From: Bacteroides sp. CAG:770
Lineage (GTDB): Bacteria; Bacteroidota; Bacteroidia; Bacteroidales; UBA932
DNA length: 17,776 nucleotides
Direction of reading: 5' to 3'
Assembly: GCA_000435075.1 (NCBI GenBank)
Contig: FR890650.1
Coordinates: 1 to 17,776, forward strand
In this document: positions 1-8,238 of the stretch, one piece after another
How the letters are laid out: every line of letters begins with the position of its first letter
How positions within the stretch are numbered: position 1 is the first letter of the stretch
Made by a program: the position numbers and the translations under genes
Notes under the pieces: generated by a model
What the model was told of the DNA's origin: nothing
The model's input: the letters and a program-made list of their open reading frames with translations, nothing else
Database searches by the model: none

Positions 1-12
1 ATCCTTATAAAC

Positions 13-39
13 AAAGAAGCTGACCTTTTGGGTCAGCCT
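13..39 (-). terminator. Rho-independent terminator after tex
   Basis: A 7-bp perfect stem (GCTGACC at 19-25, GGTCAGC at 31-37) with a 5-nt loop lies about 20 bp past the tex stop codon. On the minus strand it is followed by TTCTTTGTTT, a T-rich but interrupted tail. This is the expected place and shape for an intrinsic terminator of the minus-strand transcript. Confidence 0.75.
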
Positions 40-58
40 CAATCATATATGTATCAGA

Positions 59-2188
59 CTATTTCACGAGCCGCAGCGAGATGCGTTTTCTGTCGAGATC
101 GACACCGATAACCCGGACCGTCACATGCTGATGAAGTTTCAATGTCACCTTGTCGCCACGCCTTCCCATCTGGGAAACATGTATAAGTCCGTTTTCATGG
201 ACGCCGACATCCACAAAAGCACCGAAGGCCGTGATGTTCGTGACGATGCCCGGGATTTCCATTCCCTCATGGAGGTCTTCTATTTCATGGATATCCTCAG
301 CGAACGAGAACTCCTGGGCTGCCTCACGCGGGTCACGGCCCGGCTTGGCAAGCTCTTTCAATATATCATTGACAGTAGGAAGGCCGAAATCTCCCTCCAC
401 ATATTTCTCAGGCTTGATGCCGGAGCACATCCGCGCATTGCCTACCAGCTCGCTTGCTGATACTCCCAAATCAGCAGCCATCCTGTCCACGATATGATAG
501 CACTCAGGATGTACAGATGAATTGTCGAGCGGATTCTCGGCACCAGGTATCCTTAGGAATCCGGCGCACTGTTCAAATGCCTTCTCTCCAAGACGTGGAA
601 CCTTTAGCAACTCCTTTCTGGAACGGAAGCCACCCCTGTCAGAACGGGTCTTGACAATGCTTTTCGCCAGAGCCGGTCCGATACCGGAAACATAACTCAG
701 AAGATAAGTACTTGCAGTATTGAGATTTACGCCGACAGTATTGACACAACTCTCGACGGTATTGTCGAGTTTCTCCTTGAGCAGCGCCTGATCGACATCA
801 TACTGGTACTGGCCTACACCGAGAGACTTCGGGTCGATTTTCACAAGTTCGGCAAGCGGGTCCATAAGACGTCGTCCGATAGAGACCGCTCCCCTCACGG
901 TAACATCCTCATCCGGGAATTCCTCGCGGGCAACATCCGAAGCCGAGTAGATGGACGCTCCGTCCTCACTCACCACGAACACCTTGCAGCCTTCAGGAAG
1001 AGGAACCCTCTTTATGAACTCCTCAGTCTCGCGGCTTGCCGTACCGTTTCCTATCGCAATAGCCTGGATGCCATACTTCTCCAGCATTGACGAAACTGAA
1101 GAAATGGCCTTGATCTTCTCGTTCTTCGGAGGATGCGGGTACACAATCTCATGATGGACGAGTTCCCCGTTTTCATCGAGGCAAACAATCTTGCATCCGT
1201 TTCTGAATCCCGGATCGATGGCCATTGTCCTCTTCTGGCCTACAGGAGATGCAAGAAGCAACTGCTTGAGGTTTTCACCGAAGACCACGATAGAATCCTG
1301 ATCCGCCTTCTGCTTGGCCTCCTTGAGGATTTCAGTAGTGATGGACGGCTCGAGAAGACGCTTGTAGGCATCATCCACAGCCATCCTTATCTGTTCAGCA
1401 AGCTTGCCTGCCGGATAACGCCTCTCCTGACAAAAGTCATAGTAAAGTTTATTGCCGCACTTTTCAGCATCAGCATCGATCTTCACTGAAAGCCATCCGG
1501 CTTCTTCTCCCCTGAGCATGGCGAGAAGACGGTGCGCAGCTATACGTGAAAGCGGCTCGGAATAGTCGAAATATCCCTGGAACTTCTGGGCATCGGCACT
1601 TTCGCGTCCGGATTTGGTAGCTTTCGACACTACCCTCCTCGTACGGAAAATACCCCTGAGAGTCTCCCTGACCTTCGCAGACTCGCTCAGACGCTCGGCA
1701 ATGATATCCCTGGCACCAGCAAGGGCTGCATCAATGTCAGCGACCTTGTCATTCACAAACTTGGCCGCCTCAGCGTCCAGATTCCTGACATTGACCTCAT
1801 ACATTTTGTCGGCAAGCGGCTCCAGTCCGGCCTCTTTGGCTATGGTAGCCCTGGTTCTGCGCTTCGGCCTGAAAGGCAAATACAAATCTTCCAACTCATT
1901 GGCATTGACACAGTTCTCGATGGCGGCACGCAATTCCGGCGTCAGCTTCTGCTGCGATTCGATGGTTGCGAGAATCGAGGCTTTGCGCTTCTCCATTTCG
2001 ACGAACACGTCTGTCCAGTGGCGGATATTCGCGACCTGCTCGTCATCCAGACCGCCGGTACGTTCCTTCCTGTAACGGCTGATGAACGGTATCGTGCAGC
2101 CCTCATCGAAAAGCGTCGTACAGTTCTCCACCTGCCAGTCCTTCACACCGAGGAGACCGGCTATATAATCGACATAGATTTGTTTCAT
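59..2188 (-). CDS. tex: Tex-family RNA-binding transcription accessory protein
   Basis: The 709-aa product shows the Tex order of domains. An N-terminal helical Tex region carries the family signature LYLPFRPKRRTRAT at about residues 102-115. A YqgF/RNase H-like domain begins near MAIDPGFRNG (322-331), and a helix-hairpin-helix region follows (about 500-555, SGIGPALAKSIV, then GGFRSRKELL). A C-terminal S1 domain (about 640-709) starts near GMEIPGIVTNITAFGAF and holds GLIHVSQM. Tex proteins are cytoplasmic, bind nucleic acid through S1 and affect transcription and RNA handling. The length is normal for Bacteroidetes; Proteobacterial members have a longer tail after S1. The ATG at 2186-2188 fits the usual N-terminus. 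It lies 46 bp downstream of the ClC gene on the same strand with no clear promoter between, so it is probably co-transcribed, and a terminator follows it. The identification is sure; the cellular role in this organism is inferred. Confidence 0.96.
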   Translation of the reverse strand: MKQIYVDYIAGLLGVKDWQVENCTTLFDEGCTIPFISRYRKERTGGLDDEQVANIRHWTDVFVEMEKRKASILATIESQQKLTPELRAAIENCVNANELEDLYLPFRPKRRTRATIAKEAGLEPLADKMYEVNVRNLDAEAAKFVNDKVADIDAALAGARDIIAERLSESAKVRETLRGIFRTRRVVSKATKSGRESADAQKFQGYFDYSEPLSRIAAHRLLAMLRGEEAGWLSVKIDADAEKCGNKLYYDFCQERRYPAGKLAEQIRMAVDDAYKRLLEPSITTEILKEAKQKADQDSIVVFGENLKQLLLASPVGQKRTMAIDPGFRNGCKIVCLDENGELVHHEIVYPHPPKNEKIKAISSVSSMLEKYGIQAIAIGNGTASRETEEFIKRVPLPEGCKVFVVSEDGASIYSASDVAREEFPDEDVTVRGAVSIGRRLMDPLAELVKIDPKSLGVGQYQYDVDQALLKEKLDNTVESCVNTVGVNLNTASTYLLSYVSGIGPALAKSIVKTRSDRGGFRSRKELLKVPRLGEKAFEQCAGFLRIPGAENPLDNSSVHPECYHIVDRMAADLGVSASELVGNARMCSGIKPEKYVEGDFGLPTVNDILKELAKPGRDPREAAQEFSFAEDIHEIEDLHEGMEIPGIVTNITAFGAFVDVGVHENGLIHVSQMGRRGDKVTLKLHQHVTVRVIGVDLDRKRISLRLVK

Positions 2189-2234
2189 TTTTCGTGTATC
2201 AGTTTGAGGGCCGGCAAAATGGAGGCCCCGGTCA

Positions 2235-4013
2235 TTAATCTTGTGACAATACTTTCAGTTCGTCCCTATATGCAGAGAATATCTTAGATTTGGAAACGAA
2301 TCCGATATATGTCCTATCTTTCTTGACCACCGGAAGATTCCAGGCGTCAGTCTTTTCAAATTTTTTCATCACGCTGTCCATCTTCTCATCCTCGAAAACG
2401 TAAGCCGGAGAGGACTTCATATAGTTATAGACATGGCGCGTATTATACAAGTCGGTCTGGAACATGTCCTTACGCACATCCTCCAGCGAGACATAGCCCT
2501 GGAAATGCTTCATGGAATCCAGCACCGGGAACAGGTTCCTTGCAGAATTGGACACCACATGAACAAGTTCGCCGAGGGTTGCGTCAATGCTGACCGTACT
2601 AAAATTGCTCTCGACCAGATCAGATGTCTTCAGAAGCGTCAGTACAGCCTGATCACTGTTATGTGTCAGCAAATCTCCGGTCTTGGCGATTCGCTTGGTG
2701 TAAATCGAGTATTTTTCTGAGATACGGATAGTTCCGAAAGCTATCGTAGATGTGATGATAAGCGGAATAAAAAGCTCGTAACCACCTGATATTTCAGCGA
2801 TAAGGAAGATTGCAGTCATCGGTGCCTGCATAACTCCCGCCATAAGTCCCGCCATTCCCACAAGCACGAAATTCTGTTCCGGAACGACAAACTCCGAACC
2901 GGCCAGCACCAGGTTCGTAATTCGCGCAAGGATGAATCCGGCTATGGCGCCGACAAAAAGAGTAGGACCGAAAGTTCCTCCGACACCGCCGCCGGAATTT
3001 GTCAATGTCATTGAAAACACCTTGAAAAAGAGTATCAATGCAAAGAATACCGGTACAAGCCACGGGGAATGTAGCATGAAAGCCAGAACTGTATCTCCGT
3101 CGTATGAAATCTGCTGTCCGTTCAAGAGAGGTGACAATGCATCATAACCTTCACCATAGAGAGGCGGGAAGAGGAATATCAGCAGCCCCAGACCTGCGGC
3201 ACAGAAAAACCATTTCCTGTACGGACTCTTCATCTTGCCGAGTTTATCCTCCAGCCACAAGGTGGTTCTCAGGAAATACAGCGAACATCCGCCGCAGAAA
3301 AATCCCAAGAGAATGTAGAAAGGAACATTCTTTATGTCGAACGGTGTCAATGTACATTCGAACGGAAGCGAGTCGCCCAGAAAGATGTACGACACCATCG
3401 TTGCCGAGACCGATGCCAGAAGAAGAGGCATCATTGACGTCATCGAAATATTGAAAAGGAGGATTTCCAATGTAAAAAGGACACCGGCCAACGGGGCCTT
3501 GAAGATTCCCGCTACGGCTCCTGCGGCTCCGCATCCCAGAAGAATCGTCATGTTCCTGTAGGACATGCCCATATAACGGGCGAAATTAGAGCCGATTGCA
3601 GCACCAGTATAGACTATAGGTGCCTCAGCACCGACGGAACCTCCGAAGCCGATTGTCAATGAACTTGTGACAATGGAGGACCACATGTTGTGCGGTTTGA
3701 TTCTGGACTCGTTACGCGATACAGCCAAGAGGACCTTAGTAACTCCGTGGCCGATATTGTCTTTCACGAAAAATCTGAGAATCAGGAGGGAACAAAGCAT
3801 ACCGATACCAGGATAAACGAGATACAGATAATTGTCCCACGAGGCATCAAACCAGTTCGTGAGCAAATTCTTGATCCCATGCACAAGAGACTCCAGAAGA
3901 ACAGCAGCAAGACCGCTGCATATACCGACAGCCAGAGCAAGCACAAGAAGCTTGTTCTTTTCAGGCATATTCCTAAGTTTATCCCGCAACGCGGCCAAGT
4001 GTCTTTTCATCAT
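2235..4013 (-). CDS. ClC-type chloride channel/antiporter with C-terminal CBS pair
   Basis: The product is about 592 aa with some ten hydrophobic segments (about residues 20-440), then a soluble pair of CBS domains (about 455-590) of the kind that bind adenine nucleotides and gate transport. ClC family marks are GAEAP at 128-132, whose Glu130 matches the gating glutamate, and GGTFGP at 345-350. The first selectivity-filter motif, usually GSGIP, reads GHGV here (88-91), so the chloride-coordinating serine position is occupied by His. The gating glutamate suggests anion/proton exchange, but this is inference. The reading frame is open up to an ATG at 4041-4043. I chose the ATG at 4011-4013 because a perfect -7 box lies at 4033-4040, between the two, and the preceding gene's terminator ends at 4044. 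A second ATG follows immediately (4008-4010). The tex gene follows 46 bp downstream. Confidence 0.93.
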   Translation of the reverse strand: MMKRHLAALRDKLRNMPEKNKLLVLALAVGICSGLAAVLLESLVHGIKNLLTNWFDASWDNYLYLVYPGIGMLCSLLILRFFVKDNIGHGVTKVLLAVSRNESRIKPHNMWSSIVTSSLTIGFGGSVGAEAPIVYTGAAIGSNFARYMGMSYRNMTILLGCGAAGAVAGIFKAPLAGVLFTLEILLFNISMTSMMPLLLASVSATMVSYIFLGDSLPFECTLTPFDIKNVPFYILLGFFCGGCSLYFLRTTLWLEDKLGKMKSPYRKWFFCAAGLGLLIFLFPPLYGEGYDALSPLLNGQQISYDGDTVLAFMLHSPWLVPVFFALILFFKVFSMTLTNSGGGVGGTFGPTLFVGAIAGFILARITNLVLAGSEFVVPEQNFVLVGMAGLMAGVMQAPMTAIFLIAEISGGYELFIPLIITSTIAFGTIRISEKYSIYTKRIAKTGDLLTHNSDQAVLTLLKTSDLVESNFSTVSIDATLGELVHVVSNSARNLFPVLDSMKHFQGYVSLEDVRKDMFQTDLYNTRHVYNYMKSSPAYVFEDEKMDSVMKKFEKTDAWNLPVVKKDRTYIGFVSKSKIFSAYRDELKVLSQD

Positions 4014-4032
4014 TTCCACTACACATTCCTTA

Positions 4033-4040
4033 CAAATATA
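4033..4040 (-). promoter_or_regulatory. Bacteroidetes -7 box (TATATTTG) for the ClC gene
   Basis: On the minus strand the bases read TATATTTG, an exact match to the Bacteroidetes sigma-A -7 consensus TAnnTTTG. It sits 20-27 bp upstream of the chosen ClC start codon, so the 5' leader would be short. No convincing TTG-type -33 box is visible because that region is occupied by the upstream gene's terminator. The consensus is established; its use here is inferred. Confidence 0.55.
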
Positions 4041-4043
4041 CAT

Positions 4044-4082
4044 AAAAAGCGGGTCACTAAAAAATTTATTTTAGCAACCCGC
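4044..4082 (-). terminator. Rho-independent terminator after the 120-aa gene
   Basis: On the minus strand a GCGGGT/ACCCGC outer stem (4077-4082 with 4049-4054) and a CTAAAA/TTTTAG inner stem are separated by a 2x2 mismatch. TTTTT (4048-4044) follows directly. It starts 22 bp past the stop codon of the 120-aa gene and ends 3 bp before the ClC -7 box, so it insulates the two transcripts. Confidence 0.85.
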
Positions 4083-4103
4083 AGATAGTATTCTGACCCA
4101 AGA

Positions 4104-4466
4104 CTACGCTTCAGCCGAATCATCATCACCTGATGAATACTGGGAAATGTTATCATCAGGAAGAGTTTCGCCGTCTCCGGCTGCAGCTGAATTTCCGGTA
4201 TCCTCACTGGCCTCAGACTCCTCGTTAAGCCACTTGTCGATATCCTCGGCATTATCAGTCTTGATTTTTATCTTCACAAGATAAATCGCATCAGGAAGTT
4301 CCATCGTAACAGCATAGAAACAGCTTCCGTCAGGTTTGTCATATTTTATGATATCAGGCAGATAGTCACTGAACCCCTTCGGATACTTCTCCGCAAACGC
4401 AGCCTGGAGCTCTGCAGACATTTTTTCATAGCTCACCACTGCTCTCTTTTTATGATTAGTCGCCAT
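4104..4466 (-). CDS. Conserved hypothetical protein with acidic low-complexity tail
   Basis: This is a 120-aa cytoplasmic protein with no signal peptide or membrane segment. The N-terminus is basic (MATNHKKRAVVSYEKM). Residues about 15-80 look like a compact folded part rich in aromatics (KYPKGFSDYLPDII, CFYAVTMELPDAIYLVKIKIKT). The last 40 residues are almost entirely Asp, Glu, Ser, Ala, Gly and Asn and are predicted to be disordered. I recall similar short uncharacterised proteins with the same N-terminal pattern in Bacteroidetes, but no function is known to me, so none is assigned. It has its own terminator (4044-4082) and lies 89 bp downstream of the ygiQ-like gene, so it may be a separate unit. 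I found no perfect -7 box upstream; the leader is very A/T-rich. Confidence 0.85.
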   Translation of the reverse strand: MATNHKKRAVVSYEKMSAELQAAFAEKYPKGFSDYLPDIIKYDKPDGSCFYAVTMELPDAIYLVKIKIKTDNAEDIDKWLNEESEASEDTGNSAAAGDGETLPDDNISQYSSGDDDSAEA

Positions 4467-4555
4467 ATATTTGTACAGTTTGTTTATATATTTCCGTTAC
4501 ATTTCATTTCGGGGTGCAATAATAGGACATTTTTTCTGATTTGAAATGTGTTTGT

Positions 4556-6289
4556 TCACTTTTTTTTGAAGAAAAATGATTTTTGCATCTTTTTCTTGTC
4601 CGGATTATGTTCTGTGAACACTGGTTTCATGGTTCTCGGGTCCAATCCGGAGTAAAACATCACAGACGAAGTGGTCATCGGAGTAGGAGTGAAATCCTGC
4701 ACCTGGTCCATATAAATTCCCTTCAAAGCCGGGTTTGACGCCAGTTTCTGCATGTCGCTCATATGGCAGCCCGGATGCGAAGAAATAAAATACGGGACAA
4801 TACCTGTCCGCAGTCCGGCTTCGGCCGTTATCTTGTCAAATTCCTTGCGAAGGCGACAGAAAAGCTTGAAAGAAGGCTTTCCCATATAATAGAGCACATC
4901 GTCCTCAGTATGCTCTGGGGCAACCTTAAGTCGTCCCGAAGTATGGTCGAGGATAAGTTCCTTCAGATACGGATAGGATGTCTTGTCCACAAATCCGTCC
5001 TCATTCAAGAAAAGATCATACCTGATGCCACTACCAATGTAGGCATGGCGTATTCCCTTCACGGACATGACCTTATGATACATCTTAAGGACACGCTCGT
5101 GGCTCCGGTTCATGTTTGGACACGGAGCGGGGAAAAGACATGATTTGCGCCGGCACACATCGCAGAGAGCCGGATTCTTGCCCTTCATTCCGTACATGTT
5201 CGCGGTCGGTGCTCCCAAATCGGAAATATTGCCGGCAAAACCAGGAACACTGAGCAGCCCCTTGACCTCCTTCACAATGGATTCTTCCGAACGGGACTGT
5301 ATGAACTTACCCTGATGAGCAGCGATTGTGCAGAAGTTGCAGCCTCCGAAACATCCCCTGTGCGTATTGATGGAATACTTAATCATATCATATGCAGGTA
5401 TCCTCTTGCCCTTGTATCTCGGATGAGGCAGTTTGGTAAAAGGCAGATCCCAGAAGGAATCCATATCTTCCTGACTGGACGGCGGATAAGGGGGATTAAT
5501 CTGCACATAGCCATCACCGCAGCATTCGATGATGGTATCCGGATGCATCATATTGGCCTGAGTCTCAATATGATGAAAATTCTCGGCAAAAGCGCGTTTG
5601 TCCCTCTTGCACTCCTCGAAAGAATGGAGTTCAAGCATGCCCTCCCTTATCTTCGGCTTTCCGCTCATATAGAATCCCAGCTGAGGAATCTTATGCATAT
5701 CGTGAAGACTTCTTCCTGCCTCGATACCCTTTGTAAACTCCAGCATCGGCTTCTCCCCCATTCCATAGCAGAGATAATCAGCCCCGCTCGACACGAGAAT
5801 GGAAGGCATGAGACAGTCATCCCAGTAATCGTAATGCGTCAATCTGCGGAGTGAGGCTTCGACACCGCCAATGATGACCGGGACGTCAGGATAAAGTTCC
5901 TTCAGAATCTTCGTATAGACAGTGACCGCCCTGTCCGGACGCTGTCCGAACTTTGCATCAGGCGTATAGGCGTCATCATGACGGAGTCTCTTGGATGCCG
6001 TATAATGGTTCACCATGGAATCCATCGCACCGGCATTGACACCGAAATAAAGCCGCGGCGTGCCCAATTTCTTGAAGTCGCGCAAATCGTCCCTCCAGTT
6101 CGGCTGAGGCACAACAGCAACGCGCCAGCCCCATTTCTGAAGCCAACGCGCTATGCATGCCGTTCCGAAAGAAGGATGATCGACAAATGCGTCTCCCGTA
6201 AAAAGGATTACATCAATGTAGTCCCAGCCTAATGCGTCCACCTCTTTCTTCGAGGTAGGAAACATGTATGCTTCCTTCGATTCGTTCAT
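4556..6289 (-). CDS. ygiQ: YgiQ-family radical SAM protein
   Basis: The 577-aa protein carries the radical SAM cluster motif as GCFGGCNFC, with Cys313, Cys317 and Cys320 in the CxxxCxxC spacing that binds a [4Fe-4S] cluster and S-adenosylmethionine. The N-terminal half (GWDYIDVILFTGDAFVDHPS; VIIGGVEASLRRLTHYDYW at about 138-156) is typical of YgiQ/UPF0313 proteins and resembles a B12-binding-like fold. The reaction catalysed by this family is not established to my knowledge. The tail is short and basic (KKKMQKSFFFKKK) compared with longer proteobacterial YgiQ. It starts 35 bp downstream of argS on the same strand, with only a weak CCGC-AAT-GCGG hairpin between, so read-through from argS is likely. 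A second in-frame ATG at 6263-6265 is possible, but the longer start reads well. Confidence 0.95.
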   Translation of the reverse strand: MNESKEAYMFPTSKKEVDALGWDYIDVILFTGDAFVDHPSFGTACIARWLQKWGWRVAVVPQPNWRDDLRDFKKLGTPRLYFGVNAGAMDSMVNHYTASKRLRHDDAYTPDAKFGQRPDRAVTVYTKILKELYPDVPVIIGGVEASLRRLTHYDYWDDCLMPSILVSSGADYLCYGMGEKPMLEFTKGIEAGRSLHDMHKIPQLGFYMSGKPKIREGMLELHSFEECKRDKRAFAENFHHIETQANMMHPDTIIECCGDGYVQINPPYPPSSQEDMDSFWDLPFTKLPHPRYKGKRIPAYDMIKYSINTHRGCFGGCNFCTIAAHQGKFIQSRSEESIVKEVKGLLSVPGFAGNISDLGAPTANMYGMKGKNPALCDVCRRKSCLFPAPCPNMNRSHERVLKMYHKVMSVKGIRHAYIGSGIRYDLFLNEDGFVDKTSYPYLKELILDHTSGRLKVAPEHTEDDVLYYMGKPSFKLFCRLRKEFDKITAEAGLRTGIVPYFISSHPGCHMSDMQKLASNPALKGIYMDQVQDFTPTPMTTSSVMFYSGLDPRTMKPVFTEHNPDKKKMQKSFFFKKK

Positions 6290-6324
6290 GTATCAATGAT
6301 TTGGACCGCAATGCGGCCGACATA

Positions 6325-8115
6325 TTACATTCTTTCCGGAAGAGTGATTCCGAGAAGGCCCATAGCCTTGGAGAGCACATCCGCAACAACCTGGATAAGC
6401 ACCAGTCGGAAACTCTTCACATCCGCATTTTCTTCCTGAAGAATACGTGTCTCATGATAGTACTGATTGAACTCCTTCGCCAGGTCATATGCATAGTTTG
6501 CAATCAGGGCTGGAGAATATTCAGCACCCGCCTCACCTACTTTCGCAGGATAAAGGTTCAACATCTTAATAAGACGTATCTCCTTGGCTGACAAGTTCAT
6601 ATCCTGCTTCAAGGCTGCAGCCGAATGAGAGATATTCTGATCATCCGCCTTCCTGAGAATAGACTTGATACGGGCATGGGTATATTGGATGAAAGGACCT
6701 GTATTGCCGTTGAAGTCAATGGATTCCTTCGGATTGAAGAGCATTGTCTTCTTAGGGTCAACCTTCATGATGAAGTACTTCAATGCACCGAGTCCGATAT
6801 TATGGTAAAGAGCCTCACGCTCCTCCTCCGGCATATCGGTCAATTTGCCTGACTCCTCTGAAGTAGCCTTGGCCTCTTCATACATCTTCTCGATAAGGTC
6901 GTCGGCATCCACCACAGTTCCCTCACGGGATTTCATCTTGCCCTCAGGAAGTTCCACCATTCCGTATGAAAGATGGAAGATATCGTCAGCCCACTTGAAA
7001 CCAAGTTTCTTAAGAATCAGCTTAAGTACCTGGAAGTGATAATTCTGTTCATTTCCAACGACATAGACATGCTCGTCGAGGTTATATTCAGAAAAACGTC
7101 TCTCAGCTGTACCGAGATCCTGGGTCATATAGACTGATGTTCCGTCGCTTCTGAGAAGGAGTTTTCTGTCGAGACCGTCTGCCGTCAGGTCACACCATAC
7201 GGAGCCGTCAGGATCTTTTACAAAAACGCCCATATCCAGGCCCTTCTGAACGAGTTCCTTTCCGAGAAGATATGTGTCAGACTCGAAATATGTCTTGTCG
7301 AAAGTGATTCCGAGAGCCTTGTAGGTCTCATCGAATCCCTTCATGACCCAGCCGTTCATCTTCTTCCAGAGGTCACGTACGGCCTTGTCGCCCTGCTCCC
7401 ATTTCACAAGCATCTCATGCGCCTCTTTCAGGCATGGAGCCTCTTTCTCTGCATCCTCCTTGGACATTCCGCCTGCAACGAGATCATCCACTTCCTTCTT
7501 GTAGATATTGTTGAACTCCACGTAGCAGTCGCCTACGAGATGGTCGCCCTTTTCACCTGAAGACTCAGGTGTCTTGCCATTGAAATTCTTCTCCCACGCA
7601 AGCATTGACTTGCAGATGTGGACTCCCCTGTCATTGACAAGAGTAACTTTCATCACGTTGTTTCCGCAGGCTTTGAGAAGGCGGGAAACTGAATCTCCGA
7701 GGAGGTTGTTCCTGATATGGCCGAGATGGAGCGGCTTGTTCGTGTTAGGTGACGAGAACTCTACCATGATGTTCTTTCCGGTAGATGGAAGTACTCCGAA
7801 GTTCCCGGCACCGGCGATATCCGCGAAGAGTTCGTTCCAGTAAAGGGACGAGAACAGGATATTCAGGTATCCTTTCACGCAGTTGTATCCAGCAACTTCA
7901 GAGACATTGGCCTTCAGCCACTCTCCGATCGCGTTTCCGGTATTCTCCGGAGACTGGTGGGACATTCTGAGAAGAGGGAACACAACGAGGGTATAATCCC
8001 CCTCAAATTCCTTTCTTGTCACTTGTACCTGTAGTGCAGATGCCTCAACCTCAGCACCATAGAGGTTCTTGATAGCATCAGAAGCTTTCTGCTGTATAAA
8101 TAATTCTGGTGTCAT
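6325..8115 (-). CDS. argS: Arginyl-tRNA synthetase
   Basis: This class I synthetase charges tRNA-Arg in the cytoplasm. From the start chosen here it is 596 aa, the normal size for the family. The class I signatures are present: HLGH at 130-133 within SSPNTNKPLHLGHIRNN, and a KMSKS-type loop as KMKSR at 393-397 (EGKMKSREGT). An N-terminal arginyl-specific domain (residues 1-110) and a C-terminal helical anticodon-binding DALR domain (from about 470) flank the catalytic core. The frame is open further upstream to a TTG at 8158-8160, but those extra residues are low quality and cover a hairpin (8142-8166). The ATG at 8113-8115 gives the canonical N-terminus MTPELFIQQK. It follows the rpoD terminator and probably leads a two-gene unit with ygiQ. 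Confidence 0.98.
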   Translation of the reverse strand: MTPELFIQQKASDAIKNLYGAEVEASALQVQVTRKEFEGDYTLVVFPLLRMSHQSPENTGNAIGEWLKANVSEVAGYNCVKGYLNILFSSLYWNELFADIAGAGNFGVLPSTGKNIMVEFSSPNTNKPLHLGHIRNNLLGDSVSRLLKACGNNVMKVTLVNDRGVHICKSMLAWEKNFNGKTPESSGEKGDHLVGDCYVEFNNIYKKEVDDLVAGGMSKEDAEKEAPCLKEAHEMLVKWEQGDKAVRDLWKKMNGWVMKGFDETYKALGITFDKTYFESDTYLLGKELVQKGLDMGVFVKDPDGSVWCDLTADGLDRKLLLRSDGTSVYMTQDLGTAERRFSEYNLDEHVYVVGNEQNYHFQVLKLILKKLGFKWADDIFHLSYGMVELPEGKMKSREGTVVDADDLIEKMYEEAKATSEESGKLTDMPEEEREALYHNIGLGALKYFIMKVDPKKTMLFNPKESIDFNGNTGPFIQYTHARIKSILRKADDQNISHSAAALKQDMNLSAKEIRLIKMLNLYPAKVGEAGAEYSPALIANYAYDLAKEFNQYYHETRILQEENADVKSFRLVLIQVVADVLSKAMGLLGITLPERM

Positions 8116-8141
8116 TTTGTCTGATATGTTTCTTCTTTTCC

Positions 8142-8166
8142 CATGTCTTGCAGCACACAAGACATG
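8142..8166 (-). promoter_or_regulatory. Perfect 9-bp inverted repeat in the argS leader
   Basis: CATGTCTTG (8142-8150) and CAAGACATG (8158-8166) are exact inverted copies around a 7-nt loop, 27-51 bp upstream of the argS start. As RNA it forms a stable 9-bp stem with no following T-run, so it is not a terminator. It could be an operator or a leader hairpin affecting translation. I know of no named regulator for it. Confidence 0.5.
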
Positions 8167-8183
8167 AACTCGTTTATTACTGC

Positions 8184-8215
8184 AAAAAGAGGGCGACTGC
8201 CAGTCACTCTCTTTT
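8184..8215 (-). terminator. Rho-independent terminator after rpoD
   Basis: Minus-strand AAAGAGAGTGACT (8214-8202) pairs with AGTCGCCCTCTTT (8198-8186) around the loop GGC. The pairing has one A/C mismatch and one G-T wobble, and TTTTT continues at the 3' side. It lies about 25 bp past the rpoD stop and separates degP-rpoD from argS. Confidence 0.9.
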
Positions 8216-8238
8216 CGCTATACTGAATAATTACCCGA

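Noticed and set aside
1614..2075. Plus-strand 153-codon open frame antisense to tex
   Set aside because: It lies wholly inside tex in another frame, with a Ser/Leu/Ala-rich shadow composition and no promoter.
2205..2232. G/C-rich hairpin between the ClC and tex genes as a terminator
   Set aside because: The GGGCC/GGCCC stem is short and is not followed by a T-run on the minus strand; at most it is a weak mRNA structure.
4014..4043. N-terminal extension of the ClC protein from the ATG at 4041-4043
   Set aside because: It would place an exact -7 promoter box inside the coding region, and the extra residues (MYICKECVVE) do not look like a ClC N-terminus.
4515..4525. TATTATTG as a promoter box for the 120-aa gene
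   Set aside because: It differs from TAnnTTTG at a key position and has no -33 partner.
6293..6318. CCGC-AAT-GCGG hairpin between argS and ygiQ as a terminator
   Set aside because: The stem is short and lacks a T-run, and the 35-bp spacing suits read-through.
8116..8160. Upstream TTG start for argS adding 15 residues
   Set aside because: The extension overlaps a perfect hairpin, uses a rare start, and the ATG at 8113-8115 gives the normal synthetase N-terminus.
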